Counted from the first letter of the stretch, positions 30,455 through 39,323 are shown. The stretch: 64,000 nucleotides of DNA from Zestomonas carbonaria (GCF_904061905.1 NZ_CAJFCI010000086.1:49803-113802), one strand, 5' to 3'. A program made the numbers and translations. Notes: generated from the letters alone by a model not told the origin.

Positions 30455-32131
30455 TTACCAGCTATTGAGCTGGATGCCGGTTCCGTTGCCAACGTTTTTA
30501 TTTAGTTGGCCATTTGAATCAAAAAATATTTGCGCGTGTAGATATGCGATCTTCCCGCTACTTCTTGCCCTTCTGAGGGATTTGTACTTTTCCATGTGGT
30601 TTGGATCGACTGAGGAAAGACTGTTATCACTCCACATCTGGTGATTTGTTCTGATCTTGTTCAAGACATCATCGACCTTGCCAACCCCATTCGTCTGAGT
30701 GTCATTGAGCCCGGGGGTTCTTCTGTAGCCAAGCGTCGACTTTGTTTCGATCACAAGCAATGTTCGCTCTTCAAATTTCATGACTATGGGAGGTGCCGGT
30801 TTTCTTGCATCATCGATCCTGTTGCGCATGCCGTTGCTGCTGGGCGCGCGCGCGGTGAGCGATGGCGGCGGAGGCACATATACCAGCACATCAAGACCAT
30901 GCCTGCTTTTGTTGGACAGGCCGATGCGGTGGGGGATTTTCCCCGGGGCCGGGCTGTAGCCCAGGATGTTCTTGGGATCGAAATCCATCCGTTCCACCAT
31001 CGCCGCCACCATGGCTTCTTCGCCCGCGTCACCGATAACATTGCTGAGGTTCTTGACCGAACGTACGTCTGTCCCGTGGTTATGGATCAACATCGACAGG
31101 CGTGAGCGGAGCGTGTTGGACATCACCGCGTAGTTGGCGCGGCCCGTTTGCAGTGCCACGCCCACCTGGCTGCGGTTGGTGTCCAGCGAGGGACGCTCGA
31201 ACCAGTCGATCTTCCCGGTATCGTCGTCGCCCGGCTTGCTGCCGTGCAGCTCGATGGCGCGGGGCTCCAGGCTGGCGAACATCGTCTCGCCCAGATCGAT
31301 CCCTTCACCCGTGATGAGGGAGGTGCTGCCGCTGGCGATGGAGTTGGCGGCCAGGGCCGCATCAAGTGCGGCGTAGGCATAGCGGATGCCGGAGGCGCCC
31401 GTCCTGAGCACGCGGACCGCGGGAATGATGGAGAGCACGCCCAGCCCGAGATTCACGGCACCGTAGATTCTGTTCCAGGTTTTGTCGATGGCCTTCTCTC
31501 GTTCGAAGGCAGCGGCCAGGTCGTTTGCGGCGCGGGCGATGTCGTACTGGCCGGAGAGGTCCCAGGCAAATACGGTGTCGTAACGTTGGCCTTGGGCCCC
31601 GACCTGGGTGTCATCGATGAATTGGGCAGAGGTGAAGCTCCAGAAGTAGATGGAACTGTTGAGAAACACGAAGTTGCCGCTGTTACATTCAACCTTGGGG
31701 CGTTCTACCTTGGCCTTGACAACCTAGTGCATGAAATTGGGAGTGATGTACTTCTCCGTAACCATCAGGTTTTCGATGCTGGTCAGCTCAAGGCCCTTGG
31801 CGGCGATGTATGTATAGAATTCCGCCATGTACGCCTCGCCCTTGAGTTCGCCGAAACGCAGCAGTACACGGAGCAGGAAGGTATCGCGGAAGTTCTGAAT
31901 GCGGTCCGTGATCCAGGGGTTGTCGAGGAACCAGGCTTCCGTGGCGGCTCCGTCATGGGAGGGAATGCCCCGTGCCCGGTCCGCGTCGCGGGGACCATTG
32001 CCAGCGTTGATGGAGAACGGTACGGCGACTTCCGTGCAGTCCTTGCAGACCGTGGTCGGGCGGGGCAGGTTGCCCTCCATCGCATCCTGGCCCAGCGTTT
32101 CGAGGGTGGCGTCGAGCGCTGTATTGCTCAT
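30455..32131 (-). pseudogene. Second PD-(D/E)xK nuclease effector, interrupted by one in-frame TAG
   Basis: One reading frame of 559 codons from ATG 32131 to the TAA at 30455 is broken only by TAG at codon 136 (31724-31726). Both sides align in order with the intact paralogue at 33246-35126. Before the stop there is MSNTALDATLETLGQDAMEG and the CKDC motif; after it, SSIYFWSFTSAQF against the paralogue's VYYWTFTTARF, the shared hydrophobic region, and the nuclease core with Asp414 (HGLDVLVYV) and Glu462/Lys464 (LVIETKST). The simplest account is a Gln codon CAG mutated to TAG. It lacks about 65 residues present in the paralogue (its 285-365). A restart at GTG 31669 would give a 404-aa product with the whole nuclease domain. 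Confidence 0.85.
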
Positions 32132-32205
32132 GCCTTATCTTCCCTGGATACCGTTGCAAGCCATGCCATCAGCAGTCCTGGTCCAATTTGCGGCTTCGTG
32201 GGCAT
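32128..32205 (-). CDS. Possible 25-aa leader peptide before the second effector
   Basis: A tiny frame beginning MPTKPQIGPGLLMAWL, with AGGGAGAAGGA just upstream of its ATG and a TGA that overlaps the effector's ATG in an ATGA arrangement. In the intact module the effector start overlaps the preceding gene in the same way. It may therefore be a coupling peptide or the worn-down end of a lost gene. No similarity is recognised. The rest of the 32206-32326 gap shows nothing. Confidence 0.3.
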   Translation of the reverse strand: MPTKPQIGPGLLMAWLATVSREDKA

Positions 32206-32326
32206 TTCCTTCTCCCTGTTGCGGATGGTGGTGCAGACGGCGCGTGTCGCCGCACTACGCTGTGGCCAGCGTCCAGTGGGGCGTTCATTCAATGGCCAAT
32301 GACCGCGCGCGGGGCAACGGTGACCG

Positions 32327-33238
32327 CTATAGGCCAGGCGGCAGCACATGCGGATCGCGCTGGCGTATCGCGGCCAGGTAGCGGTCGAGCAGCTCGTCGT
32401 TTTCGGTGACGTCGCCCGGCCGGCAGGTGATGGCGGCATAGGGTGTCTGCATTAGCGGGTGGTCGATCTGCAGCGGGTTGGGCAGGCCGAGCAAGTCGCG
32501 CAGGCGCAGTACGGCCAGGATTTCGGTGGGATGCACGGCCATGAACACGGAGTTGAATTCAAAATTCTCGCTATCATCAGCTTCGCGGTCTGTCACGGCC
32601 ATGCGTTCGATATGTATGTCGCAGGCGGCCAGCAGCACGGGGAGCAGCTTTTCCGGGTCGGGTTCGCGCCAGTGCGCCACCAGTTGGCCCCAGGCTGGGT
32701 CGCGGGGCAGGGCATATTTGTCCAGATCCAGTGGCTGGCCGAGCCAATCGCTGATAATGCTCAGGCCGAAGGCTGAATAGCGCAGAGTAGTTCCGTAGGG
32801 GAGGTCGTGCCCATCACTAACCCCATAGCCACTATCCAACCCATCAGTGACTTCTTGTAAGTATGGTCTTACAAGATGGGGGCGGCCTAATGTGATCACA
32901 CCTAACATAAGGTGTGTACAGTCATCTAATGTTTCACTGCCTTGGCGGTCTGACTCCTTCAAAATTCGAATATCTGTCAAATGTGCATATAGCATACGAG
33001 TAAATCCAAATGACATCAGGCGAATGGCGTTGAGGTGTTTGCCTGAGTATGCTTCTGCAAGGCCCTCGCTTATGGCATGCATTCCATATCGGGATAGATC
33101 AATGTTGGCTAGAGCAATACTGCCATTGCCAGCTTCGTAATTTCGTAGCCGATTGTCACTCGTCGGGGCGACATCAGTCGCCCAGTCAAAAACTTCAGAT
33201 AGAATTTTTTGCATTCTATTTTTAGCTGCTTTGGTCAT
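32327..33238 (-). CDS. Putative T6SS immunity protein, copy 2 (unrecognised family)
   Basis: A 303-aa helical cytoplasmic protein starting at ATG 33238, 7 bp after the intact effector's stop and preceded by GGTGA. A longer GTG start inside the effector gene is less likely. It is a paralogue of the product of 29522-30445; DNA of the last 435 bp is about 90 % identical between the two, while the 5' halves differ and this copy's 5' half (about 32770-33240) is visibly AT-richer than the surroundings. It is the probable cognate immunity of the 626-aa nuclease effector. Family not recognised. Confidence 0.72.
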   Translation of the reverse strand: MTKAAKNRMQKILSEVFDWATDVAPTSDNRLRNYEAGNGSIALANIDLSRYGMHAISEGLAEAYSGKHLNAIRLMSFGFTRMLYAHLTDIRILKESDRQGSETLDDCTHLMLGVITLGRPHLVRPYLQEVTDGLDSGYGVSDGHDLPYGTTLRYSAFGLSIISDWLGQPLDLDKYALPRDPAWGQLVAHWREPDPEKLLPVLLAACDIHIERMAVTDREADDSENFEFNSVFMAVHPTEILAVLRLRDLLGLPNPLQIDHPLMQTPYAAITCRPGDVTENDELLDRYLAAIRQRDPHVLPPGL

Positions 33239-33245
33239 TACAGTG

Positions 33246-35126
33246 TCACCATATATTGAGCTGTATGCCGCTTCCACCGCCTACAAGCTTGCGCGGGATG
33301 CCTTGTTCATCGAGAAATACTTGTGCGTGGATAAATGCAATGTCTCCAGATTTTTGTGCTTCCTCAATGGCGTCGAGCTTTCCCATGTAATCTGGATCGA
33401 CTTGCCTCATGGTGTGAGGTTTCCATCTGCGTTTTTTTCCGGAAATATTTCTCTTTACTTCATTAACCTTCTTGAGCCCATTTCTTTGAGTGGGGTTAAA
33501 GTCTGGTGTAAAGTCTTTGCTGAGTGTTGTTTTAGTTTCAAATACCAAAAGGGTTTTCTTGGTGAAATGGATTTTTTCTGTTTCGGCCTTACCGTTCATG
33601 CCGTCTATGCCGTGGCGCATCGCTCCCGTTGTAGGTACCCTGACCTCAAGTGAGGGTGGTGGGGGAACGTAGACCAGAACATCTAAGCCCTGATTACTTT
33701 TGTTGGATAAGCCAATACGGTGGGGAATTTTGCTGGGGTCCAGACTGTAGCCCAGGATATTTTCAGGCCTGAACTTCATCCGCTCTATCAACGCTGCCAC
33801 CAGCACTTCTTCTCCCGCATCCCCGACCACCTTTCCTACACGCCCCGTGACTCGCAGTTTGCCGCCGTTGTGAAGGATCAGCATCGCCAGGCGTGCGCGC
33901 AAGGTGTTGGTCATCACGGCGTAGTTGGCTTTGCCCGTCGCCGTGGTCAGCCCCACCTGGCTGCTGTTGGTATCCAGCGAGGGACGATCAAACCATTCAA
34001 CGCTGTCGTCGTTGCTCCTTCCGCGTCTACTGCCCCGCAACTCGATGGCTTTCGGTTCCGCACTGGCGTGGTTGTTCAGGGCCTTGCGGTCGGGTTCGGG
34101 CAGTGCCTTCAGGTCATAGCGTATCGAGGATGGCGTGTTCCAGATCCTGCGAAGCACCCAGCGCGCACCGTCTTGGATCGATGGCGCAATCAGCGCAAGG
34201 TTGATGAACATGAAGACTTGGCGGCCGCGTTCACCATCACTCTTGGGGTCGGCGAGTTTTGCCAGGCTCTCGAACATCGTCTCGCCGAGGTCGATCCCTT
34301 CGCCTTTGATAAGGGAGGTGCTACCGCTGGCTATCTCGTTGGCCGACATGACCGCTTCAATGACGGCAATGGAGTAGCGGAGCCCTCTGGCACCCAGCGT
34401 CACTACCCGGACGGCGGGAATGAAGGTCAGGATGCCGAGCCCGATCCTGCCCACCATCTTCACCACTTCCCACTGCTTGTCGCGCTGCTTCTGCTGTTCG
34501 AACGAAGTCACCAGGCATTGGGCGGCGCGGTCGATGTCGAATCGCCCCGAGACGTGCCAGTCGACCGGCGGGAACGGATTGTAGAAGACGCCTTCTCGAT
34601 GACCTCCCTCGGTAAAACGCGCGGTGGTGAACGTCCAGTAATAGACGTTTTTTCCATGGAAATTGAAATTGGTGTCGGCGCACTGAAGCTCTTTATCGAT
34701 GAGTGTGCCGTGGGTGATGTTTTCCAGCTCGGGCGGCGTCAAAACCTCGCCTTCGTCGATCATGTAGTCGAGGCAGTCGAGTTCAAAACCCCTGGATTTG
34801 ATGTAAGCCTGAAACTCAGCCAGGAAGGCTTCCCCCTTCAGTTCGCCGAGGCGCATCAGTACGCGCAGGGCAAAGGTGTCCCGGAAGTTCTGTAGCTCAT
34901 CATTGATCCAGGGATTGCTGGTGAACCAGGTTTCAGTTGCCGCTGTTTCCGTGGAAGGGATACCCAAGGCAAGGTCGGCATCACGAGGTCCGTCGCCAGT
35001 GTTGAGAGAGAAGGGAACGCCGATTTCCGTACAGTCCTTGCAGACCGTGGCCGGGTGGGGCAGGTTGCCCTCCAGCGCATCCTGGGCCAGCGTTTCGTAG
35101 GCGGTGTCGAGCGCTGAGTTGCTCAT
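33246..35126 (-). CDS. T6SS cargo effector with C-terminal PD-(D/E)xK nuclease domain
   Basis: A 626-aa protein without a signal peptide. The N-terminal part (1-200) has a CKDC motif (Cys29/Cys32) and a conserved LNTGDGPRDADLALGIPS segment and probably binds the DUF4123 chaperone. The middle has two hydrophobic stretches (about 228-262 and 303-314). The C-terminus (about 430-626) is a restriction-endonuclease-like fold: GDAGEEVLVAALIERM (Glu439/440 on the first helix), Asp482 in QGLDVLVYV and Glu530/Lys532 in LLVFETKTT. DNA is the likely target. Its start overlaps the 279-aa gene by 4 bp and an immunity-like gene follows. The context (DUF4123, extra chaperone-like protein, PAAR) recalls TseT of P. 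aeruginosa; homology to TseT is untested. Confidence 0.78.
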   Translation of the reverse strand: MSNSALDTAYETLAQDALEGNLPHPATVCKDCTEIGVPFSLNTGDGPRDADLALGIPSTETAATETWFTSNPWINDELQNFRDTFALRVLMRLGELKGEAFLAEFQAYIKSRGFELDCLDYMIDEGEVLTPPELENITHGTLIDKELQCADTNFNFHGKNVYYWTFTTARFTEGGHREGVFYNPFPPVDWHVSGRFDIDRAAQCLVTSFEQQKQRDKQWEVVKMVGRIGLGILTFIPAVRVVTLGARGLRYSIAVIEAVMSANEIASGSTSLIKGEGIDLGETMFESLAKLADPKSDGERGRQVFMFINLALIAPSIQDGARWVLRRIWNTPSSIRYDLKALPEPDRKALNNHASAEPKAIELRGSRRGRSNDDSVEWFDRPSLDTNSSQVGLTTATGKANYAVMTNTLRARLAMLILHNGGKLRVTGRVGKVVGDAGEEVLVAALIERMKFRPENILGYSLDPSKIPHRIGLSNKSNQGLDVLVYVPPPPSLEVRVPTTGAMRHGIDGMNGKAETEKIHFTKKTLLVFETKTTLSKDFTPDFNPTQRNGLKKVNEVKRNISGKKRRWKPHTMRQVDPDYMGKLDAIEEAQKSGDIAFIHAQVFLDEQGIPRKLVGGGSGIQLNIW

Positions 35127-35962
35127 GAAGCGTCCTCCGTCAGCAGACGGCGATGCGCTTGCAGGAACGCCCGTAGCGCTTCGACTTGCTGGCTGGGAAT
35201 TTCCGTGCGCTTCAGCCGTTCGTGAAGCGCGGCGAGCAATGGGTTGTCGAGGTAGAAGCGGCCAAACGTCATCGCCAGCAGCATGTACTGGGTCATGAGC
35301 TGAACGCCGAGGGGCTTTAGGTCGCGGATGTCGTCGACGGGTTCGGGCAGGGCCATCGCCATGTGCTGATAGCCCAGCCGTTGGTATGCCGTCAGCTTGG
35401 TGCGCTGTATTGGCGGCAGGTTGAACCGCTGCCTGAAGTCCGCTTCGTAGGTTTCAAAATACCGGAGCACTGCATCCGATTCCGTGATGTCGCGAAGGGC
35501 GGCCAACTGCTTGAAGGCTTTCCACTGTTCGTGCAGTGTCAGCACATCGTTGCGAAGGGCCAGCACGGTACAGGTGATGTCGAGCATCCCTGGCAAGGCG
35601 GCATCCCGTTTCCGGTGGGCGGCTATGGCCCGGTTGAAGCCCAGGTTCAAGCGGCTGTCCAAATCCAGGCCGGGGTCGTCGTGGATGGCCGCCAGGTCGG
35701 TCCAGACCGGGTCCTGCATCCATTCGTATCCCAGCAACAGGGCCGTCATGATGTAGTGGCCGTACATGCGACCGGCGCCGTAGCCGTTCTGGCGGGCGTG
35801 CTCGCCGGCGAGTTCGACAAACCGGGGCACATCGTCGTGGCTGGCGGGCACGCGTTCGAGCACGGGGGCCATGTTCTCGCACAGATACTGCGCCAGGTCG
35901 CGGTCGGCCTGCCGGTAGGCGCCTCGTTCCATGGCGTCGAGGTCTATCCTGTCAAGGGCCAT
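35123..35962 (-). CDS. Unrecognised helical protein between DUF4123 chaperone and effector (candidate co-chaperone)
   Basis: A 279-aa soluble, mostly helical protein starting at ATG 35962. Its ATG shares one base with the DUF4123 stop (TGATG), and its own TGA overlaps the effector ATG by 4 bp, so all three are translationally coupled. Recognisable features are few: an N-terminal helix (DRIDLDAMERGAYRQADRD), GAGRMYGHYIMTALLLGYEWM, and a C-terminal helical pair (MTQYMLLAMTFGRFYLDNPL; VEALRAFLQAHRRLL). There is no catalytic motif and no membrane helix. Position and coupling match the chaperone/co-chaperone arrangement described for TseT (TecT and co-TecT). I infer an effector-specific co-chaperone. 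Confidence 0.65.
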   Translation of the reverse strand: MALDRIDLDAMERGAYRQADRDLAQYLCENMAPVLERVPASHDDVPRFVELAGEHARQNGYGAGRMYGHYIMTALLLGYEWMQDPVWTDLAAIHDDPGLDLDSRLNLGFNRAIAAHRKRDAALPGMLDITCTVLALRNDVLTLHEQWKAFKQLAALRDITESDAVLRYFETYEADFRQRFNLPPIQRTKLTAYQRLGYQHMAMALPEPVDDIRDLKPLGVQLMTQYMLLAMTFGRFYLDNPLLAALHERLKRTEIPSQQVEALRAFLQAHRRLLTEDAS

Positions 35963-36534
35963 CAACCCACCTCCTGCACGTTGATACGGATCAGGTAGCC
36001 GTCGAGGTAGGGGGCGGGTACGTCCTTCTGTTCGAACAGCGGTTGTACGCGTTGCGACAGCCGGGCCTCCGGGGCATGGAAATAGAATTCGTCGATGCCG
36101 CCGTTGGCGAAGAACCGGCCCACGGTCGTGGCGTCCTCCGCGATCGAGGCCAGGTACAGATGCAGCGAGTTGGGGTCGCCCAGTCGAAGGAAGAAGCGGC
36201 GATCCTCGTTCTGGAACTTGCTGAAGCGGCGTAGCTGCGTCGCCAATTGGTCCAGCGTCAATAGACTGTAGATGGCGGTCCAGCGTGTCTTTGCCTGGAT
36301 GCTGCCCAGCCAGGCGTCGAAATCGCTGTGCGCTTCCACCAGGCTGAGGTAAGGGGCATGCTTCTCCAGTTCGGGCCGGTCCTCGGTCCGCCACAGGGGG
36401 CGGAGTTGCGCTTCATGAAACTCCTGGCGGGCGATGAGTTCCTTGTGTGCGGAGCCTTCTATCAGTACGAACAGACGGAATTGCGGACCGCGGCTGGCAA
36501 TGCCCAGCGACTGCAAGTGGTCATGGAGACTCAT
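35962..36534 (-). CDS. DUF4123-family T6SS effector chaperone/adaptor
   Basis: A 190-aa protein of the DUF4123 (Tap/TEC) family, which loads a specific effector onto VgrG or PAAR. Family features visible: the N-terminal FRLFVLIEGSAHKEL strand, the central PYLSLVEAHSDFDAWL segment and RRFFLRLGDPNSLHLYLAS, followed by a C-terminal region of variable sequence. Its ATG overlaps the vgrG stop (ATGA), placing it directly behind the spike gene. The next gene in the operon is the candidate co-chaperone, then the nuclease effector, its probable client. Confidence 0.88.
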   Translation of the reverse strand: MSLHDHLQSLGIASRGPQFRLFVLIEGSAHKELIARQEFHEAQLRPLWRTEDRPELEKHAPYLSLVEAHSDFDAWLGSIQAKTRWTAIYSLLTLDQLATQLRRFSKFQNEDRRFFLRLGDPNSLHLYLASIAEDATTVGRFFANGGIDEFYFHAPEARLSQRVQPLFEQKDVPAPYLDGYLIRINVQEVG

Positions 36535-38564
36535 AGCTTATCCTTCCCGGCGAATGGGCATTCTTCGATCAGGGGTGAGCCCTGGCGGATAGCGGCCTCG
36601 ATGGCCTGTACCTGATCGCCGGCGGGGCTCGTGATCTGGACATCGCCCTGCAGGCGGATGCTGGGGGCGTCGATGGTGACGCCACTGGAGTCGATCACGA
36701 ACTTCCCGGCCGGCCCCCGGATGGTGATGCGGTCCGTGCCTTGGAGCTGGTAGTCGCGGGTCAAGGTGCGCAAGGCGGTTTTGACCTGCACGGTCTGCAC
36801 GCCTTCGATCTCGATGGTTTCGTTTTCGCCGATCTGCACGAGGTGGCTGGAGGCGATCTCTTCCTTCAATGTGTTGCCGACCTTGCGGATCTCGTTGCGG
36901 TCGATGGTGGTGAAGGCGTCCTGGCGGACATGAGCCTTGCGATCCTCGCCTATGGTGGTGCTGTCGTTCCGGCCGATCCTTTTGGTCCGGTCACGCGTGA
37001 CGGCAAGGCTCTGGTCGTTGCCGATGGTGGTCGATTCGTCGTTGTTGACGTGGATGTTCTGGTCCTTCTGGGCGTGGACGAAGATCTCTTCCTGGCCGTG
37101 CTCGTCCTCGAAGCGCAGTTCGTTGTAGCCCTCGCCCTTGTGGGTCTGGCTCTTGATGGTCATGCGCGTCTTGTGGCGCGGCAGCTCGTAGGGCGGCAGC
37201 GTCAGCGCCGAGTAGGTGCGCCCGGTGATGATCGGCTGGTCGCAGTCACCGTCGAGGAAGTCCACCACCACTTCCTGGCCGATGCGCGGGATGGCCATGT
37301 GGCCCCAGGTGGCGCCGGCCCAGTTCTGCGTCACCCGTATCCAGCAGGAGCTGTGTTCGTCTTGCTTGCCTTCGCGGTCCCAGGGGAACTGGACGACCAC
37401 GCGGCCGTAGTTGTCGCAGTGGATTTCCTCGTTGGGCGGGCCGACCACGGTGGCGATCTGCGGGCCGTCGATGCGGGGTTTGTCGCACAGCGGCGCTTTC
37501 CATTCGGTATTGGCGTCCACCAGGCTGGCGCGGGCTTCGTAGTGAGTGCCGTGGTCGGCGTCGGCGGACTCTTCTTCCAGGCTGCTGAACTGCTTGCCCT
37601 CGTGGATGATGCGCACCGGGAGCCAGGTGCGGTTGAGGTCCTCGCGCGGGTGGCCATTCAGGGTGAAGACGATGCCGGGTTTCAGGCGGGCGTCGTCGCC
37701 GATGGCCTCGGCGGTGCGGGCGTCGCCGCGCAGCGCCAGCAGGCGGGTGGCGGTGAAGGGCTTGCCGGGTTCACTCTTGTAGCGGCCGGGGTAGTCGTAG
37801 CGCTCGTACTGCCCCTGGTGCTCCAGGTGCGGGGTGGTGTGGCTGTATTCCTGGTTGAACCTGGGATGCTTGAACGTGTAATCGCGCTGGGTCTGGGTGC
37901 TGGTGCGCACCCGTTCGGCGTAGCTGAAGCGCCACAGGGCGGGGCCGGGTCGGTCGCCGCCGGTGGCGGGGTGGTACTCCACCGGCGCGCCGCTCAGGTA
38001 ACCGAACATGCTGACGTGGTCGGTGTGGATGAGTTGGTGGCCTTCCCGGGAATGCAGGAAGACGAAGACGATGCCTTCCTCGGCGGCGAGCCGGGCGAGG
38101 AACTGGTAGTCGCTCTCGCCCGGTTGCACGCAGTATTCCCGGGTAGCGTGCTCGAAATCCAGGCGCTGTTCGTAGTCGTGTACCCGGTGCTCCTTGAGCA
38201 GCGCCTGGAGGATGTCGGGGACGCTTTTCTGCTGGAAGATGCGCCAGTCCGAGCACAGCCGGGTGTGGGCGAGGGAGGGTTCGACCAGGGCGCGGTAGCG
38301 GGTGCGGCGGAAGCCGGTGTCGAGTTGCTCGAACTCGGAGACGATGCCGTGGACGTAGCGGACGGGCTGCTCGCCGCGCCAGAGGGTGAACAGGGCGGGC
38401 TGGTCGAGGACCTGGCCGAAGTCGATGGCGGGGTCGCTGCTGACCAGGTCCAGGTCCAGGGTGAAACATTCGGAGAGGGCTTCTTCCAGGCGGAACTTCA
38501 CCACGTCGAGCTTGACGCCGCTGGCGGGTTCGAAGGTGAAGCGCAGGTCACTCAGGCTGGCCAT
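36531..38564 (-). CDS. vgrG: VgrG spike protein of a type VI secretion system
   Basis: A 677-aa trimeric spike protein with the gp27-like half (1-380, starting FTFEPASGVKLDVVKF), the OB-fold/gp5-like region (about 385-470; PWDREGKQDEHSSCWIRVTQ, WAGATWGHMAIPRIGQEV) and the beta-helix needle with short repeats (TTIGNDQSLAVTRDRTKRIG; about 490-640). There is no C-terminal toxin domain, only a short tail ending FAGKDKL. ATG 38564 follows GAGGAGG. It is the first gene of a ten-gene minus-strand operon. No T6SS sheath or baseplate genes are in the window, so the apparatus must be encoded elsewhere. Confidence 0.96.
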   Translation of the reverse strand: MASLSDLRFTFEPASGVKLDVVKFRLEEALSECFTLDLDLVSSDPAIDFGQVLDQPALFTLWRGEQPVRYVHGIVSEFEQLDTGFRRTRYRALVEPSLAHTRLCSDWRIFQQKSVPDILQALLKEHRVHDYEQRLDFEHATREYCVQPGESDYQFLARLAAEEGIVFVFLHSREGHQLIHTDHVSMFGYLSGAPVEYHPATGGDRPGPALWRFSYAERVRTSTQTQRDYTFKHPRFNQEYSHTTPHLEHQGQYERYDYPGRYKSEPGKPFTATRLLALRGDARTAEAIGDDARLKPGIVFTLNGHPREDLNRTWLPVRIIHEGKQFSSLEEESADADHGTHYEARASLVDANTEWKAPLCDKPRIDGPQIATVVGPPNEEIHCDNYGRVVVQFPWDREGKQDEHSSCWIRVTQNWAGATWGHMAIPRIGQEVVVDFLDGDCDQPIITGRTYSALTLPPYELPRHKTRMTIKSQTHKGEGYNELRFEDEHGQEEIFVHAQKDQNIHVNNDESTTIGNDQSLAVTRDRTKRIGRNDSTTIGEDRKAHVRQDAFTTIDRNEIRKVGNTLKEEIASSHLVQIGENETIEIEGVQTVQVKTALRTLTRDYQLQGTDRITIRGPAGKFVIDSSGVTIDAPSIRLQGDVQITSPAGDQVQAIEAAIRQGSPLIEECPFAGKDKL

Positions 38565-39323
38565 GGTTGGCCTCCTCGGTTCGCAGTGGGTTTATGGCGA
38601 GCAGCGAAGGGGGAGGCATTGGGGAGGCGAGCGCGAAGCGGCCACTGGCGTGCGGGGCGGGTGCAATGTAAATAGCCGGCACTGAAGATGGCCAGGCAAG
38701 GGTTGTGGTGCACTCATCATTGAGGAGTCGGGCCTCCTGGCCTCTGTTCCATTGCTGACGCTGAGGCGTCGAACGGCATGGACCCAAATGCCTTGCGAGT
38801 CATTCGCTCGAGTGAGCGAGTTCAACGCATGTCCTGAATGACTGCATGCACAGTCGGGCCCGATGCAATCATGGCTTTCCGACTGTGAGCAATGAGACTG
38901 TTCTTAGTTTGTTCGTCGTGGCGATTGCTGTATGAATCGCCACGGTCGATGATGACCGTGCACATGCTTGTCGGTTGGGAACGTGCCGTGAGCCTGGATG
39001 CTCGGTCCACAGGGAGAGGAACCGTATGCCATTGCGCGCAAAGTGCCACGAGGAAAACGCAATCCAGTGGCTCGGAGCGAAGATTTGAGCCGTGCGTAGC
39101 CACTGCTTCGGCCAAACAGGCAGATACGACTGGGTTTCAGAGGAACTTGGTAGTGCGCCGCGCTGGGCTTTCCTTCCAGAATGGGGCTGCGGCCGTAGTG
39201 CTGACGGGGCGGCGCTTGTCCGAGGTCGCCGCGCCCTTGAAACGGCCGTTGGGTGAACTGATGCTTATCGGAATGACGGCAGTTGTATGGCGGCCTTGCG
39301 CCGCCAACGGATCTGGCCTCGGG
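38565..39323. other. 759-bp non-coding region upstream of vgrG
   Basis: No frame here has coding character. What can be seen: a perfect hairpin at 38917-38944 (10-bp stem CGTGGCGATT, 8-nt loop); a shorter inverted repeat around 38805-38821 (TCGCTC with GAGCGA); and a -24/-12-like element on the minus strand at 39034-39048. A short frame at 39026-39088 on the plus strand (MPLRAKCHEENAIQWLGAKI) is too small to call. The end nearest the channel gene (39090-39323) shows nothing clear. The region probably contains the vgrG promoter and a long leader. Confidence 0.5.
39034..39048 (-). promoter_or_regulatory. Candidate sigma-54 promoter upstream of vgrG
   Basis: On the minus strand, TGGCACT, four bases, GCGC gives the invariant GG and GC at the correct spacing, with a perfect TGGCAC -24 box but a degenerate -12 box. 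Transcription would start near 39022, leaving a leader of over 450 nt to vgrG, which is long. Sigma-54 control of T6SS genes is known in Pseudomonas. Confidence 0.35.

Noticed and set aside
26529..39323. CRISPR array or toxin-antitoxin locus in the accessory island
   Set aside because: No regularly spaced direct repeats were seen, and the small genes present fit a T6SS cargo operon better.
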